Below, piece after piece: positions 23,146 to 34,344 of a stretch of DNA of 64,000 bases. The translations under genes and the position numbers were made by a program. The stretch comes from Oegoconia quadripuncta (taxonomy: Eukaryota; Arthropoda; Insecta; Lepidoptera; Autostichidae). Numbering within the stretch: the first letter of the stretch is position 1; each line of letters starts with the position of its first letter. The notes beneath the pieces are model-generated. The model had not been told where the DNA came from. It did not search any database and saw only the letters and a program-made list of their open reading frames with translations. The stretch spans positions 16,722,496 through 16,786,495 of the forward strand of contig OX438753.1 in assembly GCA_949316235.1 (NCBI GenBank). The letters run 5' to 3'.

Positions 23146-23902
23146 GTTATTGTGCCTGTGCAGATATATCTTGCGTTTTGAAATATATTTTATAAGGCCG
23201 AAACGACGTCTAAAGCCAAATCTTCTTTTGTTTTGATGCATTGATATTCAGTAAGGTGACATTGGCCCTACGGAAGATTTTGGCGACTTTTTGTGAGAAT
23301 ACAAAACCTCAGTGACGCACTTATGGGTAATTTACATTTCCCTACACTTGTACGGAATCATTAATTTTTACTTAACAAAATTCTGCCTAACTACATATCA
23401 AAACTTAAAATATATAAATTGCAGAAAACAAACAAAAATGGCATTGGTTGAATTCCTGTCAAAAAGCGCTGCTCTACAGAGAGTCTAGATTAATACTGCA
23501 TGAGTTCGCAAGATTTACTTGGTGTTCGTTATGTAACACACCCATCAGGGATCTGTCATACTAATCATAAATAATCACAAGATGGCAATAATGGATCTAA
23601 TGATTTTATGAAGTTAGCAAACTATGACTTAGCGTCATTTAATCGAGAAAAGTAGTAGATACATAAAAGGTTTTACAGTAGAAAATCTAAATTGAATTGA
23701 GTTACTTTTAGATCTAAAGCTACTTTACCGACTACGGGGACAATGGAAGAATTGAAATTTTCTGATTGATCAATTGTGACTTTTTGAAGATGGGTTCGTC
23801 GTAATGCCCTTAGCGACTCAAAACAAAAGATCCCTTGATAATTTCAAACAAGGGCTTTGCTCCACTGGCTCTAATGATTATCATACACGTAATTTGCATA
23901 AT

Positions 23903-24245
23903 TATATAAGGTCTAACAAAATTAACCCGACAAACTTTGGCAATTGCATGTACATGACAATAAAATAATATATTCTAAAAAAAAACTAGCCTCAAAATTT
24001 TTGTGTCCGAGTTAAAAAATTAAATTTAAGTGTGTAAAGTAAATTAAATTTTTGTGTTGTGGCAAAGTACTTAGAGCGCGCGGCCATTAATGTATAACTC
24101 ACAAAGTTTACATTTCTAAATTTTATTTTTTTAATAAAATCCATTAACTTTAATGTTTTATTTTTATTTTTTTCGTAATAGGTACATTCTATACATATCT
24201 ACACTCTGCAAAGTTTGTCGGGTTAATTTTGTTAGACCTTATATA
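23903..24245. mobile_element. MITE with 32-bp perfect-type terminal inverted repeats
   Basis: The left 'aaggtctaacaaaattaacc' plus 'cgacaaactttg' is inverted exactly at the right as 'caaagtttgtcg' plus 'ggttaattttgttagacctt'. The flanks are ATAT on both sides. The element proper is about 332 bp, AT-rich and noncoding. Confidence 0.8.
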
Positions 24246-24626
24246 AATCCTTAACTTGTTCATAGGAATATTACAACAGATGGATGATCTCGTGACAGTC
24301 AATTATAAACACGTGTATTATAATAATTCACTCCCATTGGACAACATTGTGGAGGGAAACCGGAAGGTCAGTATAATGTTAAATCTTTACTTGCGTCCGG
24401 CCTCGTTCTATGTGAATAATGTTGGCTATTGTGGAATTTTGTACGGTTTCTTTGAAATTTTGACAAAAAACTTAAACTGTGAGTGCTAATCATGTGAATG
24501 AGACCTTACTCGTATTTTTTCTCACTTTCATTTTGTGTCATTCTTCTAAATTAGTGAACATTTGTAGAACGAGTTACGGAACCATTTATCACTATTGTTC
24601 TGGGTTCATCTATCAATTGCACACTT

Positions 24627-24809
24627 TTAGAAAATGTTTATACTACAACACTGCTTTTGTGTCCGGCACGTGAATTTGTTATAACGCTCAGCGTATTTAG
24701 GATTTTCTGTTGTATAGAATATAATCGTGTACCTTTTTGATTTGTCTCTACCAGCCTTTCTCAGTATGTTATACGCTTCGTCTGACGTATTCGGCAATTT
24801 AAAATCCAT
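24627..24809 (-). other. Protein-like 60-codon remnant, unknown family
   Basis: The minus strand encodes MDFKLPNTSDEAYNILRKAG, then RDKSKRYTIIFYTTENPKYA and ERYNKFTCRTQKQCCSINIF. The mix of charged, aromatic and aliphatic residues looks like a real protein domain rather than random AT-rich sequence. I do not recognise the family. A mobile-element open frame is as likely as a host exon. Confidence 0.3.
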
Positions 24810-24904
24810 CCATCCATCTGGTTATTTTGTATGTTAATTCTGTTCAAAATGTAACAATCAGCTAACATGCCAAAATATGTTTAGTATAAAATGCATACAC
24901 ACAC

Positions 24905-25165
24905 AATGTCACGACTTTTATCCCAAATGGGGTGGTCAAATATATCCCAAACATTGGCGTTTGGGTGTTCCAAACATCAAAAGTTTAATGCTTGAAACAA
25001 TATCCACGGTTCACTTTTCGAAATATTCAGAAATGCTCACTTGACGTGGATGAGCACAACGCCGTTGTAACGTGCACGTCTACGGATATTTTTTGGTGTA
25101 AAGTCCCTTAGTCGCTTTGTACGCCCGCCACCCACGGGAAGAGATTGGTTCTATTTTCCTAAAAA
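24905..25165 (-). repeat. Repeat family F copy 3, full length
   Basis: It starts 'aatgtcacgacttttatccc', then 'ggtggtcaaatatatcccaa', 'atccacggttcacttttcg' and 'ttttttggtgtaaagtccc', and ends 'cacccacgggaagag'. Confidence 0.8.
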
Positions 25166-25169
25166 CGTT

Positions 25170-26140
25170 TGTTTCATTTGTTTGGCCGATTTCATAACGT
25201 GTTTTGCTTGTAATTACTACTTTAGGTATTATCCGATACCTAACACTTAGGCTCTCAATGATGCGATGACACGCAAGTCGCAACTATACCTGCATGTCGC
25301 CATAATGCGATTTTAAATCTAATGCTCTTGAAATAGAACCTATTCTCTGTTATAACAATATTGCAACATGTCGTAATAATGTTAACTGTCGTGATATTGT
25401 TTAGACCTTAATAAGGTTTAAGGTGGTTATTAACTCCTTGACTTAGATACTGCGGGTATTGCGAAGGTCAAGGTCATTGGTGTCTTCGTTTTAGGTATAT
25501 ATTTCGAGTTGATGCAATATAATACAAATTTCACACCAAATATCAATCCATTGATTTGCTTAGTGCAAAAAAAGTGTGATTGAATTCTTCCGTTTCAAAC
25601 GAACTTGTATCTTCTATGTCATGCTTTTTATTATCTTCATTTGTTTTTTGTTACAAATACCAGTCTGGTGGTTATACCAGTATACCAGTCATTGCATAAA
25701 TTAAGAATAAATCAAAAAAATCGCTCTGATCTGTATTTGAGAAGACTAAAATTTATTATTATAAATAATGCCTAAACAGCTTTGATGGGGGATATTTTCC
25801 AGAAATGAGTATTTAAAAAAGTGGAACACCTGGATGAATTTGTGTGAAATGAAATAAAAAATTGTTCAATGTGTACAATATGGGTATCTTGCGAAAGGTC
25901 TCATCATGGTGATGCCGTAAATATATATATACTACAAATGATACATAATACCCATTATAGAATAACCATTTCAAATTTATACAATGCTAAGCTAGGAGTC
26001 GTAACAATTGGCGTGGCAGTGAGATTTTTTAAATAACTTTTTTTTTGTTATTACGAGTATCAACCAGCTTTACCCATCTGATGTGGCCAATGTTCAAATC
26101 ACAGTCATCGTTATTATATAATAATAATAAATAAAAATGA
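25170..26140. other. Intergenic, nothing recognised
   Basis: AT-rich sequence without a protein-like frame or a repeat family shared with the rest of the window. Confidence 0.35.
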
Positions 26141-26143
26141 AAT

Positions 26144-26408
26144 AAATATCTTTGTACAAACATACAGCGCCATCTAGTTCCACACTAAGCAATTGTACTA
26201 GCTAACTAGGCTTGTATTATAGATACCAGATGGTAGATAAACTACACAAATACATTTTTTTTTGTAAATATAGTATATAAATGAAAAACAACCATAACTC
26301 GGGAACACTTGCTGTATTCATCATACAAACATATGCCCCTAGTGCGATACGAACCCGCGACCTTTTGGTATAGTAACAGAGTTTCTAACCACTACACCAA
26401 ACAGCTCG
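26144..26408 (-). repeat. SINE-B copy, full length
   Basis: 'catacagcgccatctagttc', 'agataccagatggtagataa', 'tgccgtattcatcatac' in type, and 'gatacgaacccgcgaccttt' with 'accactacaccaaacagctc' at the right end give a complete minus-strand copy. Confidence 0.85.
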
Positions 26409-26754
26409 TAAATATAGGTATATATCAATTCATTAACATACTAATGTTATGTTATCTTTGTCCTTGTGCTTTATTATTGTAGCTCCTAAATCCTGATTTC
26501 GTTAACCTCATGTTTTTACGTTGCAACTTCTATTCTTTGTTCTGTCAAATATTTTTTTTCTTTTCATTATTATTTCAAATTATGTGATATTTGTTCATGA
26601 CGTCGTTTTTACAATAATCGTTTAACTTTTGTCAATTTTCCTTATCGCCATATCCTTATATTGATTAGCCATAACGATAAATATACCCTGAATGGTGTTG
26701 CAATGATATAAGATCATGTGACGAGCCACATTTATTTCATTGTGAGTTTCATAT

Positions 26755-26905
26755 TATCATCATCATCTGATTTAAGAGCCATGCTCTTGTCGGTGGAGAT
26801 TTTTCCATATCTCTCTGCTCTCCGCCTTCCTCTTGACCTCCAGATACGACACGACGTTCAACTTCTCTTTTATTTGCTGCATGTAGCTTATTCTCCGTCT
26901 TCCTT
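26755..26905 (-). repeat. Interspersed repeat, copy 2 of 11755-12060
   Basis: From 'catcatcatctgatttaaga' through 'tgctgcatgtagcttattct' it differs from the first copy at only a few positions over about 150 bp. Confidence 0.7.
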
Positions 26906-27050
26906 CATATTATACTGTTTAATAAATCAGATTGGTTATTTATTATATTATTGTAATGCATTTTATTAAGTATTACTATTATACATATCCATGACTAAAT
27001 AACTATTATTTTAGGGGCTAACCATGTTAAACACATGCTAGTGTTTATTT

Positions 27051-27175
27051 AATTTTTTTTTTAATGCACAACGGGTTTTTACTTGACCTCAATCACACCT
27101 GATGTTAAGTGAAGATGAGGAAGCTTACTGACCCGGAAACCCAACACATTGGGGGGACTGGCTATCTTATCTCTG
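27051..27175 (-). repeat. SINE-A copy 11, 3' part
   Basis: A T-run, 'gcacaacgggtttttacttg', 'acctgatgttaagtgaagat' and 'ggactggctatcttatctct' are present. Confidence 0.8.
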
Positions 27176-27182
27176 ATTATTA

Positions 27183-27267
27183 GTTATCTAGCTTCTATAT
27201 ATATCTAGCTTTTGGTTAGTTTAGGACTAGATAATTGGTGAAAGTGCCCGAAATATTTATTTTTTTA
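27183..27267 (+). repeat. SINE-C tail fragment
   Basis: 'tttggttagtttaggactag' and 'ataattggtgaaagtgcccg' plus 'aaatattta' match the 3' end of SINE-C at 46880-46930. Confidence 0.65.
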
Positions 27268-27279
27268 TATGTCGGGCAT

Positions 27280-27510
27280 ACAAAAACTGGCGGCCATCCA
27301 TACATCCGTGACAATAAGTAGGGAGTACCTTACTTATCTCCCAGGGTCCCAAGAGACTTCAGTAACCGTATCTCCCACGCTTACAGAAGTCTCTTGGCAC
27401 CCCGGGCTTCTTCCCTGTGGGATTTGGGGCTGGGACTCTGTTATGTTTGGGATATCTCCGGCCACCCCATTTGGGATAAAGTTCGTGAATATGTGATAAA
27501 GAGTCGCTAC
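27280..27510 (+). repeat. Family F end fused to a hairpin-bearing repeat
   Basis: 'cccaagagacttcagtaac' and 'acagaagtctcttggcacc' form an internal hairpin (27348-27400). 'gggatatctccggccacccc' and 'atttgggataaagttcgtg' at 27450-27495 is the terminal part of family F. The open frame across it is not a gene. Confidence 0.45.
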
Positions 27511-27769
27511 CGAATTTGGCTTCTATGAATTTCGTAACACTTACTCCTCTTTAAAGCATTGAACTTGACTAATTAGCAGTTTAGCATCCATGTGTGAAAT
27601 GTAACTATTATATCCAATAAAAACTGTGTTAACCGCATGCACGTGTTTATGAGTTATGTATATAAGTATAACTTAGTATACAGAGTAATTAGGTAATATT
27701 GTACTTATGTACGATAACAGTATGATAACAGTCGAATTAAGTTAATAGTTCTTTTATAATGAATAGTAA

Positions 27770-27987
27770 ATAAATGAATATTTCGGAAACATACACCAAT
27801 CATCTAGTCCCAAACTTAACAAAGCTTGTACTACGGATACTAGGTAATAGATAAACATACATAAATATTTTATCATCTAAGACTCGATGTTCGAATTCAT
27901 TACATAAACATTTACTCCTCACGGGATTCGAACCCGCAACCATTGGTTTCGCTGATAGGGTCACTATTTACTACACCAATCGGTAGA
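27770..27987 (-). repeat. SINE-C copy 3, full length
   Basis: 'tttcggaaacatacaccaat', 'tactacggatactaggtaat', 'cacgggattcgaacccgcaa' and 'ctacaccaatcggtag' are in order on the minus strand. Confidence 0.85.
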
Positions 27988-28259
27988 CAAATACAAACAC
28001 ACACACCCATTTATATTTATTCTGTTCTTTTCTGAATTCTGCTATATTGTTTCCACTTTCATATATTTCTTTTATTCATGTCTCGATTTAATAACATTGT
28101 TACTACCTCCGAGACCTAGGGGGAGAGGCTGCCAATCTGGAAAAGGGGCTTATTCTCCTAGATAAGATGCCAGTCTTTCACAAGTGATAATTGGACCAGA
28201 ATTTTTTAATAACTCTTTTATTCTATCATTATTTAGACTTATATAAATCATTCATTATT

Positions 28260-28352
28260 ATTCATCATCATCAGCCGTAAACATCCCACTGCAGGGATAT
28301 AGGCCTTCCTTCGTATAATGAGGGAAGTATGGGCCATTGTCCACCACGCTGG
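28260..28352 (-). repeat. SINE-D tail fragment
   Basis: 'catcatcatcagccgtaaac', 'atcccactgcagggatatag' and 'gccttccttcgtataatgag' form the SINE-D 3' end seen from the minus strand, up to 'ccaccacgctggccc'. Confidence 0.75.
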
Positions 28353-28354
28353 CC

Positions 28355-30135
28355 CAAACTAGAAATATTTTTAAAGTTCCTAAATTTCAGAATCATAGAG
28401 TACTGGCCACTAATAATACACATGCTAATAAATCTTGGTTTTCAATTCAATTCAAGGAGCAACGCGTTGTGATATTGAATTTTCGATGTCCGGTTAGTTG
28501 GAAAAATAGTGTTGCATCTTTATAAATCTGTGATTATAGAAAGTAAATTAAAAAAACTTTTTAAATTTTAGATGGGGAATCTTTGATATTATCTTCAATT
28601 CTATTGTAGATTTTTGGGCCAATATACCATATCTGGGAGGTTTTCTAAGGATTTTACACCAGTTTTCCATCGACGTTATAAAAGCCCGCCTCAACGCTTC
28701 CATACTACTCTTTCTTCAACACTCTTACTTAGGCTTACGTAGTTCCGTGGACTGAGTACGGATTAGTGAATTCGTGTAATGTTTTGAAGATATAGTTTTT
28801 GTAAATGACTCTCATCCTTTCCTCAAATTGATCTTCATTAGGGATGGGGTAGGTATTTGTAGTCTAAGAAAAAGTACCAAAATTATATTAACTGACCAAG
28901 TTATTAGATTTTGTTCTTACATGTCCATTTCGAAGGCATCTAATAAGTAGTAACTGACAGAGCTCCCATCAAATTTCACTTTCTCGGGCACGTAACAAAT
29001 TTTAAGTATAATAAAGCGTAGTGATAGCGAATGTAGCGGTAACCGAGCCGAAAGTTGTATGGAACGCGAAAGTGGCCTCACTGATTTAGGCTTTGGTCAC
29101 ATTGTGATTTCCTGTAGCAGCGATTTTTAGTTGCAGCGGAAAATATATTTTTACCGACTGCCCCAGGGAAGGTGACTAAGGCTTTTCGGGTGTGTGTATG
29201 TAAATTTCTATTTAATCTCCTGTAGTTTGGACTTTGAAATTCAAGGTGACGTCGAATAAGTCTTGATCCCTAGAGTTAGAAGATATATTTTATAGTTAAA
29301 AATAACATGGCACAGGCAAAATTTAAAAGCCAGCAAAAAAAAAAACTTTTAGTAAAGTTATCTACAATTTGGCCTTATATAAAATATGTTGATTTTCATG
29401 TCACTTACATGTCATTCTTTGAAACTTCTAAATAACTTTAAACAGTTTAAATTAAATCGTTAAAAAAAAAATATGTGATGTCAAAACAAATCACGAGTAT
29501 GTTGATTGTCAATCACACGAATGTTATTTAAATGTCTTATAGTTTCGTATTATCAGCTTTAAACATTTCATTGTTTCAAAAGAACATTAAATAAAATTGT
29601 GTGCTGATTAAAATACTGAATTCATTATTTCAATCGAAAGACCTTTAAAGTAGATAAGCTATATGATTCCTCAAGCTCATATGGTACAAGTCGCATCGAA
29701 ATTCATGGTGAGATCCCAAACAACTGCAATCTTTACGGTACGTGATGCTCACTGTAAAAAATAAGCAATAGGCGAGTAGAATGGAGTAAATACCTATACA
29801 TCTGCGTAATATTTAGATAGGGTAAAGTGCCATTAAATGATTATAAGTTGCAATTTTTAATTAATAAATATTATAAATAAATTGACTTTTAACATGACAC
29901 TCGATCACAGTTTAGACTCTGTATCTGTTGATGTTGTTGATGACATATAAATAAATATATTCGGGCCAAGCAGTAGGCTTACATAGTCATTGCAAATGCA
30001 AATTTATGACATTTTGTATGAAATTTTCATGAACTTTTTTACAACCAATCTACTGATCGTTTCAAAAATATATTCTTATTCTTATTTGATAACTTTGGTA
30101 TCGGGATTTTTCACTGTGGTTTTTTGGTTTGCCCA
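28355..30135. other. Intergenic; one TATA-like site and a minor repeat
   Basis: TATAAAAG occurs at 28677-28684, followed by a pyrimidine-rich stretch, but no downstream exon was found. 'taccgactgccccagggaag' near 29150 matches a repeat fragment in reverse at 60425-60452. Otherwise it is AT-rich and unassigned. Confidence 0.3.
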
Positions 30136-30140
30136 ATCCT

Positions 30141-30415
30141 TAAGTAAAGATGAGGCCGAAGGCGGAAGCGTACTAACCGGGAATGCTCATCTTATTTAGG
30201 GGACTGGCTATTATATCTTATCTCCGACAACTGGAAACCAACAATGCTATTTGGCGGCAGATTTAGATAAAATTTTTTTAGCTAGCCAGGCGGACATCTA
30301 AAATGCCCTACCACCAACCAAACGGAGTACTAAACATGTACACCGCTGGGGCTAGAACCCGGGACCTCCATATTGTAAGCCATATGTGTGTTGTTTACAT
30401 TAAGCCATGAAGGTG
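30141..30415 (-). repeat. SINE-A copy 12, nearly full length
   Basis: 'aagtaaagatgaggccgaag', 'aatgctatttggcggcagat', 'gcccta' plus 'ccaccaaccaaac', and 'tgtttacattaagccatgaa' at the head end are present. Confidence 0.8.
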
Positions 30416-31104
30416 GTCAATGCGCTTCAGATTTTTTTACAGAATTATCACGAATTTCATAATTATTTTGTACAGCAGGGGTTCTTAGGGGAACCACCCG
30501 TGACCTCCCCTTGCATGTGTCGTTGATATATAAGTTAGCAGGTCTAAGTAGGACACTAGGTTACACATAGAAATGCCGAAGCCCATCTCTGCAAATTGTG
30601 TTTGCTCGCTTCGTAATCCTTATGTTTACTCATATATATCGCCTTTGTTTAACCTTCTCATCTACAAAATAAGAACCAATCTGTAAATAGTGATATCCGT
30701 CTGCATCTCTTTGAAGCCTTTTGAAGAAATAGTGTTGGTATTTTATTAGTTATTATCAATGATAATTTGGTTTAATGTCGATGTTCAAAGTTTAACGCGG
30801 TCATGAGAGATTTGAAAACTAACCATAAGTACCTTTATGGGTTTTTATTGTCTATGGGAGGCAGTGATTAATCTGATTATGTAAATATCGTAAGGACACA
30901 CAACTCCAAGACAGAGTTTCAGTGCTGTGTGATTTCCAAATCACAAAATTGTTTCTAGGAGAAATCTAGGATAAATATTTGTAGGAGAAACATCCATCTA
31001 CATGTATCAAAAATTCATAAAAAAAACCATTTATTGTCTGAAGAGTGACTTTCAATTACCATTGATGTTAATAAATTTGCCAGAAATGGCTCTACATAAG
31101 ATCT

Positions 31105-31636
31105 CATATAATGTTTTACAATGAAGTGTTTGACGAAGTTTTACGGTCAATCCTTTAGATTACAAGCTATTCGGCTATGGAACTCGCTACCTGATTTAGT
31201 TAGACGTGCTCAGTCACTGAACGTATTCAAAAGCACAAGTGAAGGAGTGTATCTAGGCCTTAGCTTCTCTATCTATGCTCTTTTCGTTTCATACTCGCAT
31301 TAATTACTGTTTGCTTAGTTACGTACTATTCTATTTAATTAGTATAATTTCAAATATGGGTATATATTATATGTATTATTTTTTATACCTATATATTATG
31401 TATGTATGTTTGTATGTATTCAATTAACGTATGTATTTATATGGGTGATTTATTTATTTTATTAAAATTAGTTTACCGTGCACGCTAGCTACATGTCATG
31501 TGCATAATGCTTCCTAACCCAAAGGTTGCCTGGAAGAGATCGCTTTTAGTGTTAAGGCCGCCAAATTGTACTATCCCCTTTTTTTTCTGCTTCTTATTGT
31601 TGTACAATAAAGTATATTTTGTTTGTTTATTTGTTT
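31105..31636 (+). pseudogene. LINE reverse-transcriptase C-terminus with 3' UTR
   Basis: The frame at 31121-31303 reads SFRLQAIRLWNSLPDLVRRA, then QSLNVFKS, which is the C-terminal signature of CR1/Jockey-type LINE polymerases. A 3' UTR of about 330 bp follows ('acaataaagtatattttg') with a (tttg)n-like tail. It is 5' truncated: this is a dead retrotransposon end, not a host gene. Confidence 0.8.
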
Positions 31637-32312
31637 GAATGTTTTTACGGTAGGTATAATTGCACGATATCTATTGATTTCTTCAAAATCCATCTATAAC
31701 AATTTATCCTAGTGGCTTCAGTAAAATAAAAACTGAGTCGATGATACTTGGTCACTTAAACTGCAATACAGTATATCACTTTCCTTGTTTAAAAAAAACC
31801 TACTTAAGGGCAACCCTTGGGTTTCTTGCTCACTCCTCTCTAGCGAGTTTTGTGAATGAGTAGTAATTTTCATATTTAATAAAAAAATGTAACATTTTTA
31901 AGTGATATTTTAATACTGTGAAATAAAATCTTTCGACTATTGACTACCTCATTTAACATTAATCAACAATATTCCTCGCGATAAGCATTTAACCCTTCAA
32001 TAATTTCAAAGCGTCTGTGCTCGCTCGACTTGGCGGGGTCACTGCCGTGCCCCGAGATTATTATAATTAATTGCACTAATTCATTCAATAACCAATGAAG
32101 TAGACCTTCCCGGTTCGGTACCCGGTCTATGCGTATAATTACGAAATTTAATCAGTGTATGGAGCGGACACAACGATTTCGATACTTTACACATTTCCGA
32201 TTACAAAATTAGAAATCTGTGGGCACCAGTAATCGATTTAACATAAGTTAACATAATAGTGTACATACATTAGCATGCAATAATAATGCTTTCTCTAAAT
32301 ACAAGTTTACAA

Positions 32313-32360
32313 AATGGAGGTTGCAGGTTCGATTCCCAGCTGGGTACAAGTTTTAGAACT
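32313..32360 (+). repeat. SINE-A head fragment
   Basis: 'atggaggttgcaggttcgat' and 'tcccagctgggtacaag' are the B-box part of SINE-A only. Confidence 0.55.
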
Positions 32361-32419
32361 CCATCAGCTTTTCAAATTCCAAAATAGTTTTCAAATCAGG
32401 TCAGCCTTTTTGACGATAC

Positions 32420-32830
32420 AATTAAGTCTAGGGTTAAAAGGAATATTTTAAACAGCCAGTCAAAGAATATTTCTGCCAAAATTGGGAGCAATTGAAGCAT
32501 AAATGAAAGATATTTTTTAATGTTATGGTATATTTGTTTATATCTGTTTGTATTTGTTAAAAATTGTATGTCTCTTGTTTTCTTATTTGTTCATGTTTCT
32601 CCTTTGTATGTGTGCCAGTTTATGCAATAAACTTTTTATCTATCTATCTTATCTATATTAGTTTTAGAGAGTCATCTTTGCGATTATTATCTAACGAGCG
32701 AAATGTATCTGCATATCCTTCGGAAGTAGCAATTGTCTCGAGTATATCCTTAATATTGACCTATATTTTTTGCAATGTAGTATGACGTGTTATTTTCAAA
32801 TCTTTTGGTATTAAATATTAATTAGATAGA
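32420..32830 (+). repeat. Diverged duplication, copy 1 (interrupted)
   Basis: 'ccaaaattgggagcaattga' and, after an insertion, 'gttttagagagtcatctttg' to 'gcaatgtagtatgacgtg' parallel 34090-34340. The insertion at about 32514-32652 looks like a plus-strand LINE tail ending 'gcaataaactttttatctat' plus a (ctat)n run. Confidence 0.6.
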
Positions 32831-33065
32831 TAGATAAAACATTTATTCACTGTAGACAGTACATACAACCAAAATAGAAAAACACAAACAATACGTTAAT
32901 AATAATTATTAAACTACGGGTAGCCAAGCAACATTTACTTAGCGGTAGGCTGTACCCACTGAGCAATGAAAGGACTCTGACTCAGCATAATGCAATAACA
33001 CAGACAGAGGCCCATACCACAGCACTGAGAATTCTGCCTGTACCACGGAAATGCGCACGCAACAT
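32825..33065 (-). repeat. LINE 3'-end fragment with (tatc)n tail
   Basis: 'agatagatagataaaacatt', 'tattcactgtagacagtaca' and 'ccatac' onward form an antisense LINE end; the gata run is the complement of its tail. The body continues to about 'gcgcacgcaac'. Confidence 0.55.
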
Positions 33066-33584
33066 TAATGTAGCGAATTACAATACTATTATTATAGTAA
33101 GTATGTAGGAGTGATCCTTGTACGTTGTACTGTTACGTATACTATAGTAAAAGATACTTTTAAATATATAATTGCATCTCTATTAAAACACACAACAATA
33201 AAATAAGACTACATAAAATACTCAGTGAGAAATATATAGAATGTGAACAGTAGAAAAGTGATGTCAGTCGCTTAGAGTTGCTGTTTTACGTTATATTTTT
33301 ATTGCATAACGATGTATGTCATTTTAGTAAATAGCAATCTCTGTAGTCCCGTAGCGTATGTCATATCAAATGACCTAAGTGTGAAAGTCATGGTGATAAT
33401 TTGATTGATCAATACGCGAGTCTTCATGCCGGTGATTTATATATATTCGACATCAAAATTGTAATGGCCAACAGCATGTTATTATATTATAAAGTCATTT
33501 TACATACATACCTACATAGCGTTATTATCTAATGTGGTTGTCAGTGATACGAACAATATACCAAAGCGTTTTTACAGATATTAA

Positions 33585-33618
33585 AAGATAAATGCTTGGA
33601 ACAACATCCACGGTAAAT
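33585..33618 (-). repeat. Family F scrap
   Basis: 'aaatgcttggaacaacatcc' plus 'acggtaaa' is a short family F piece. Confidence 0.45.
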
Positions 33619-33911
33619 TGTATTAGTTGTATATTTTTATATATTAAAAAAAAAAGAAAGGAACAATGATCCTGTGGGTTCCTTTCGCCGCTTCTTTTCC
33701 CACAGATGATTTCCCTTTCGAAGCGGTAGTAATTTGGATATACTGACTCATTCAACAAATGATATCATATATCTTACGTTGAAAATAAATGCTTCAAGTT
33801 TGAAGTTATTCAAAATGAAGGGTTCATTTTAGAAGGCCCTTACCTAAAAGTGTAACTATTCCAAAAAAATGATTAATGAGTAAAATTTTGAAAACTCCGA
33901 TATACATCCAT

Positions 33912-33978
33912 ACTCCCTCGTTATACGAGGGAAGGCCTATATCCCTGGAGTGGGATGTTTACGGGCTGATGATGATGT
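33912..33978 (+). repeat. SINE-D tail fragment
   Basis: 'ctccctcgttatacgaggga', 'aggcctatatccctggagtg', 'ggatgtttacgggctgatga' and 'tgatg' give the SINE-D 3' end including its RTE-like tail. Confidence 0.75.
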
Positions 33979-34089
33979 TCTTAGGCATGTTTGATTCGGT
34001 TAAACCGTTTACAAGATCTTTAGCATTTAACACAATCGGTTTAGTCTATAGAGAATCATTTGTTTCTACAAGGGTGTTCTAAATTTTTA

Positions 34090-34340
34090 ATTGATAGTTA
34101 TTGGGTCTGGGGTTAAAAAGGAAAGCCAAAATTGAAAGCAACTGAATTACAAATAAATGAGATTAGTTTTGAAGAGTCATCTTTGCGATTAGGTATTTAC
34201 TAACGAGAATTTATCCTCTTATGTTTAGGAAGCAGGCATTGTTTCGAGAATATCCTGAATATTGAAAGATCTTTTGCAATGTAGGATGACGTGCAATTTT
34301 TGGGATTTTTGAAATTAAATACCTAATGTTAATTAGGTTA
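34090..34340 (+). repeat. Diverged duplication, copy 2 (uninterrupted)
   Basis: 'ggttaaaaaggaaagccaaa', 'gttttgaagagtcatctttg' and 'gcaatgtaggatgacgtgca' parallel 32420-32830 without the LINE tail. Confidence 0.6.
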
Positions 34341-34344
34341 TGTA

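Noticed and set aside
28677..28710. TATAAAAG promoter candidate
   Set aside because: There is no supporting upstream element, initiator or downstream exon, and TATA-like words are frequent in this composition.
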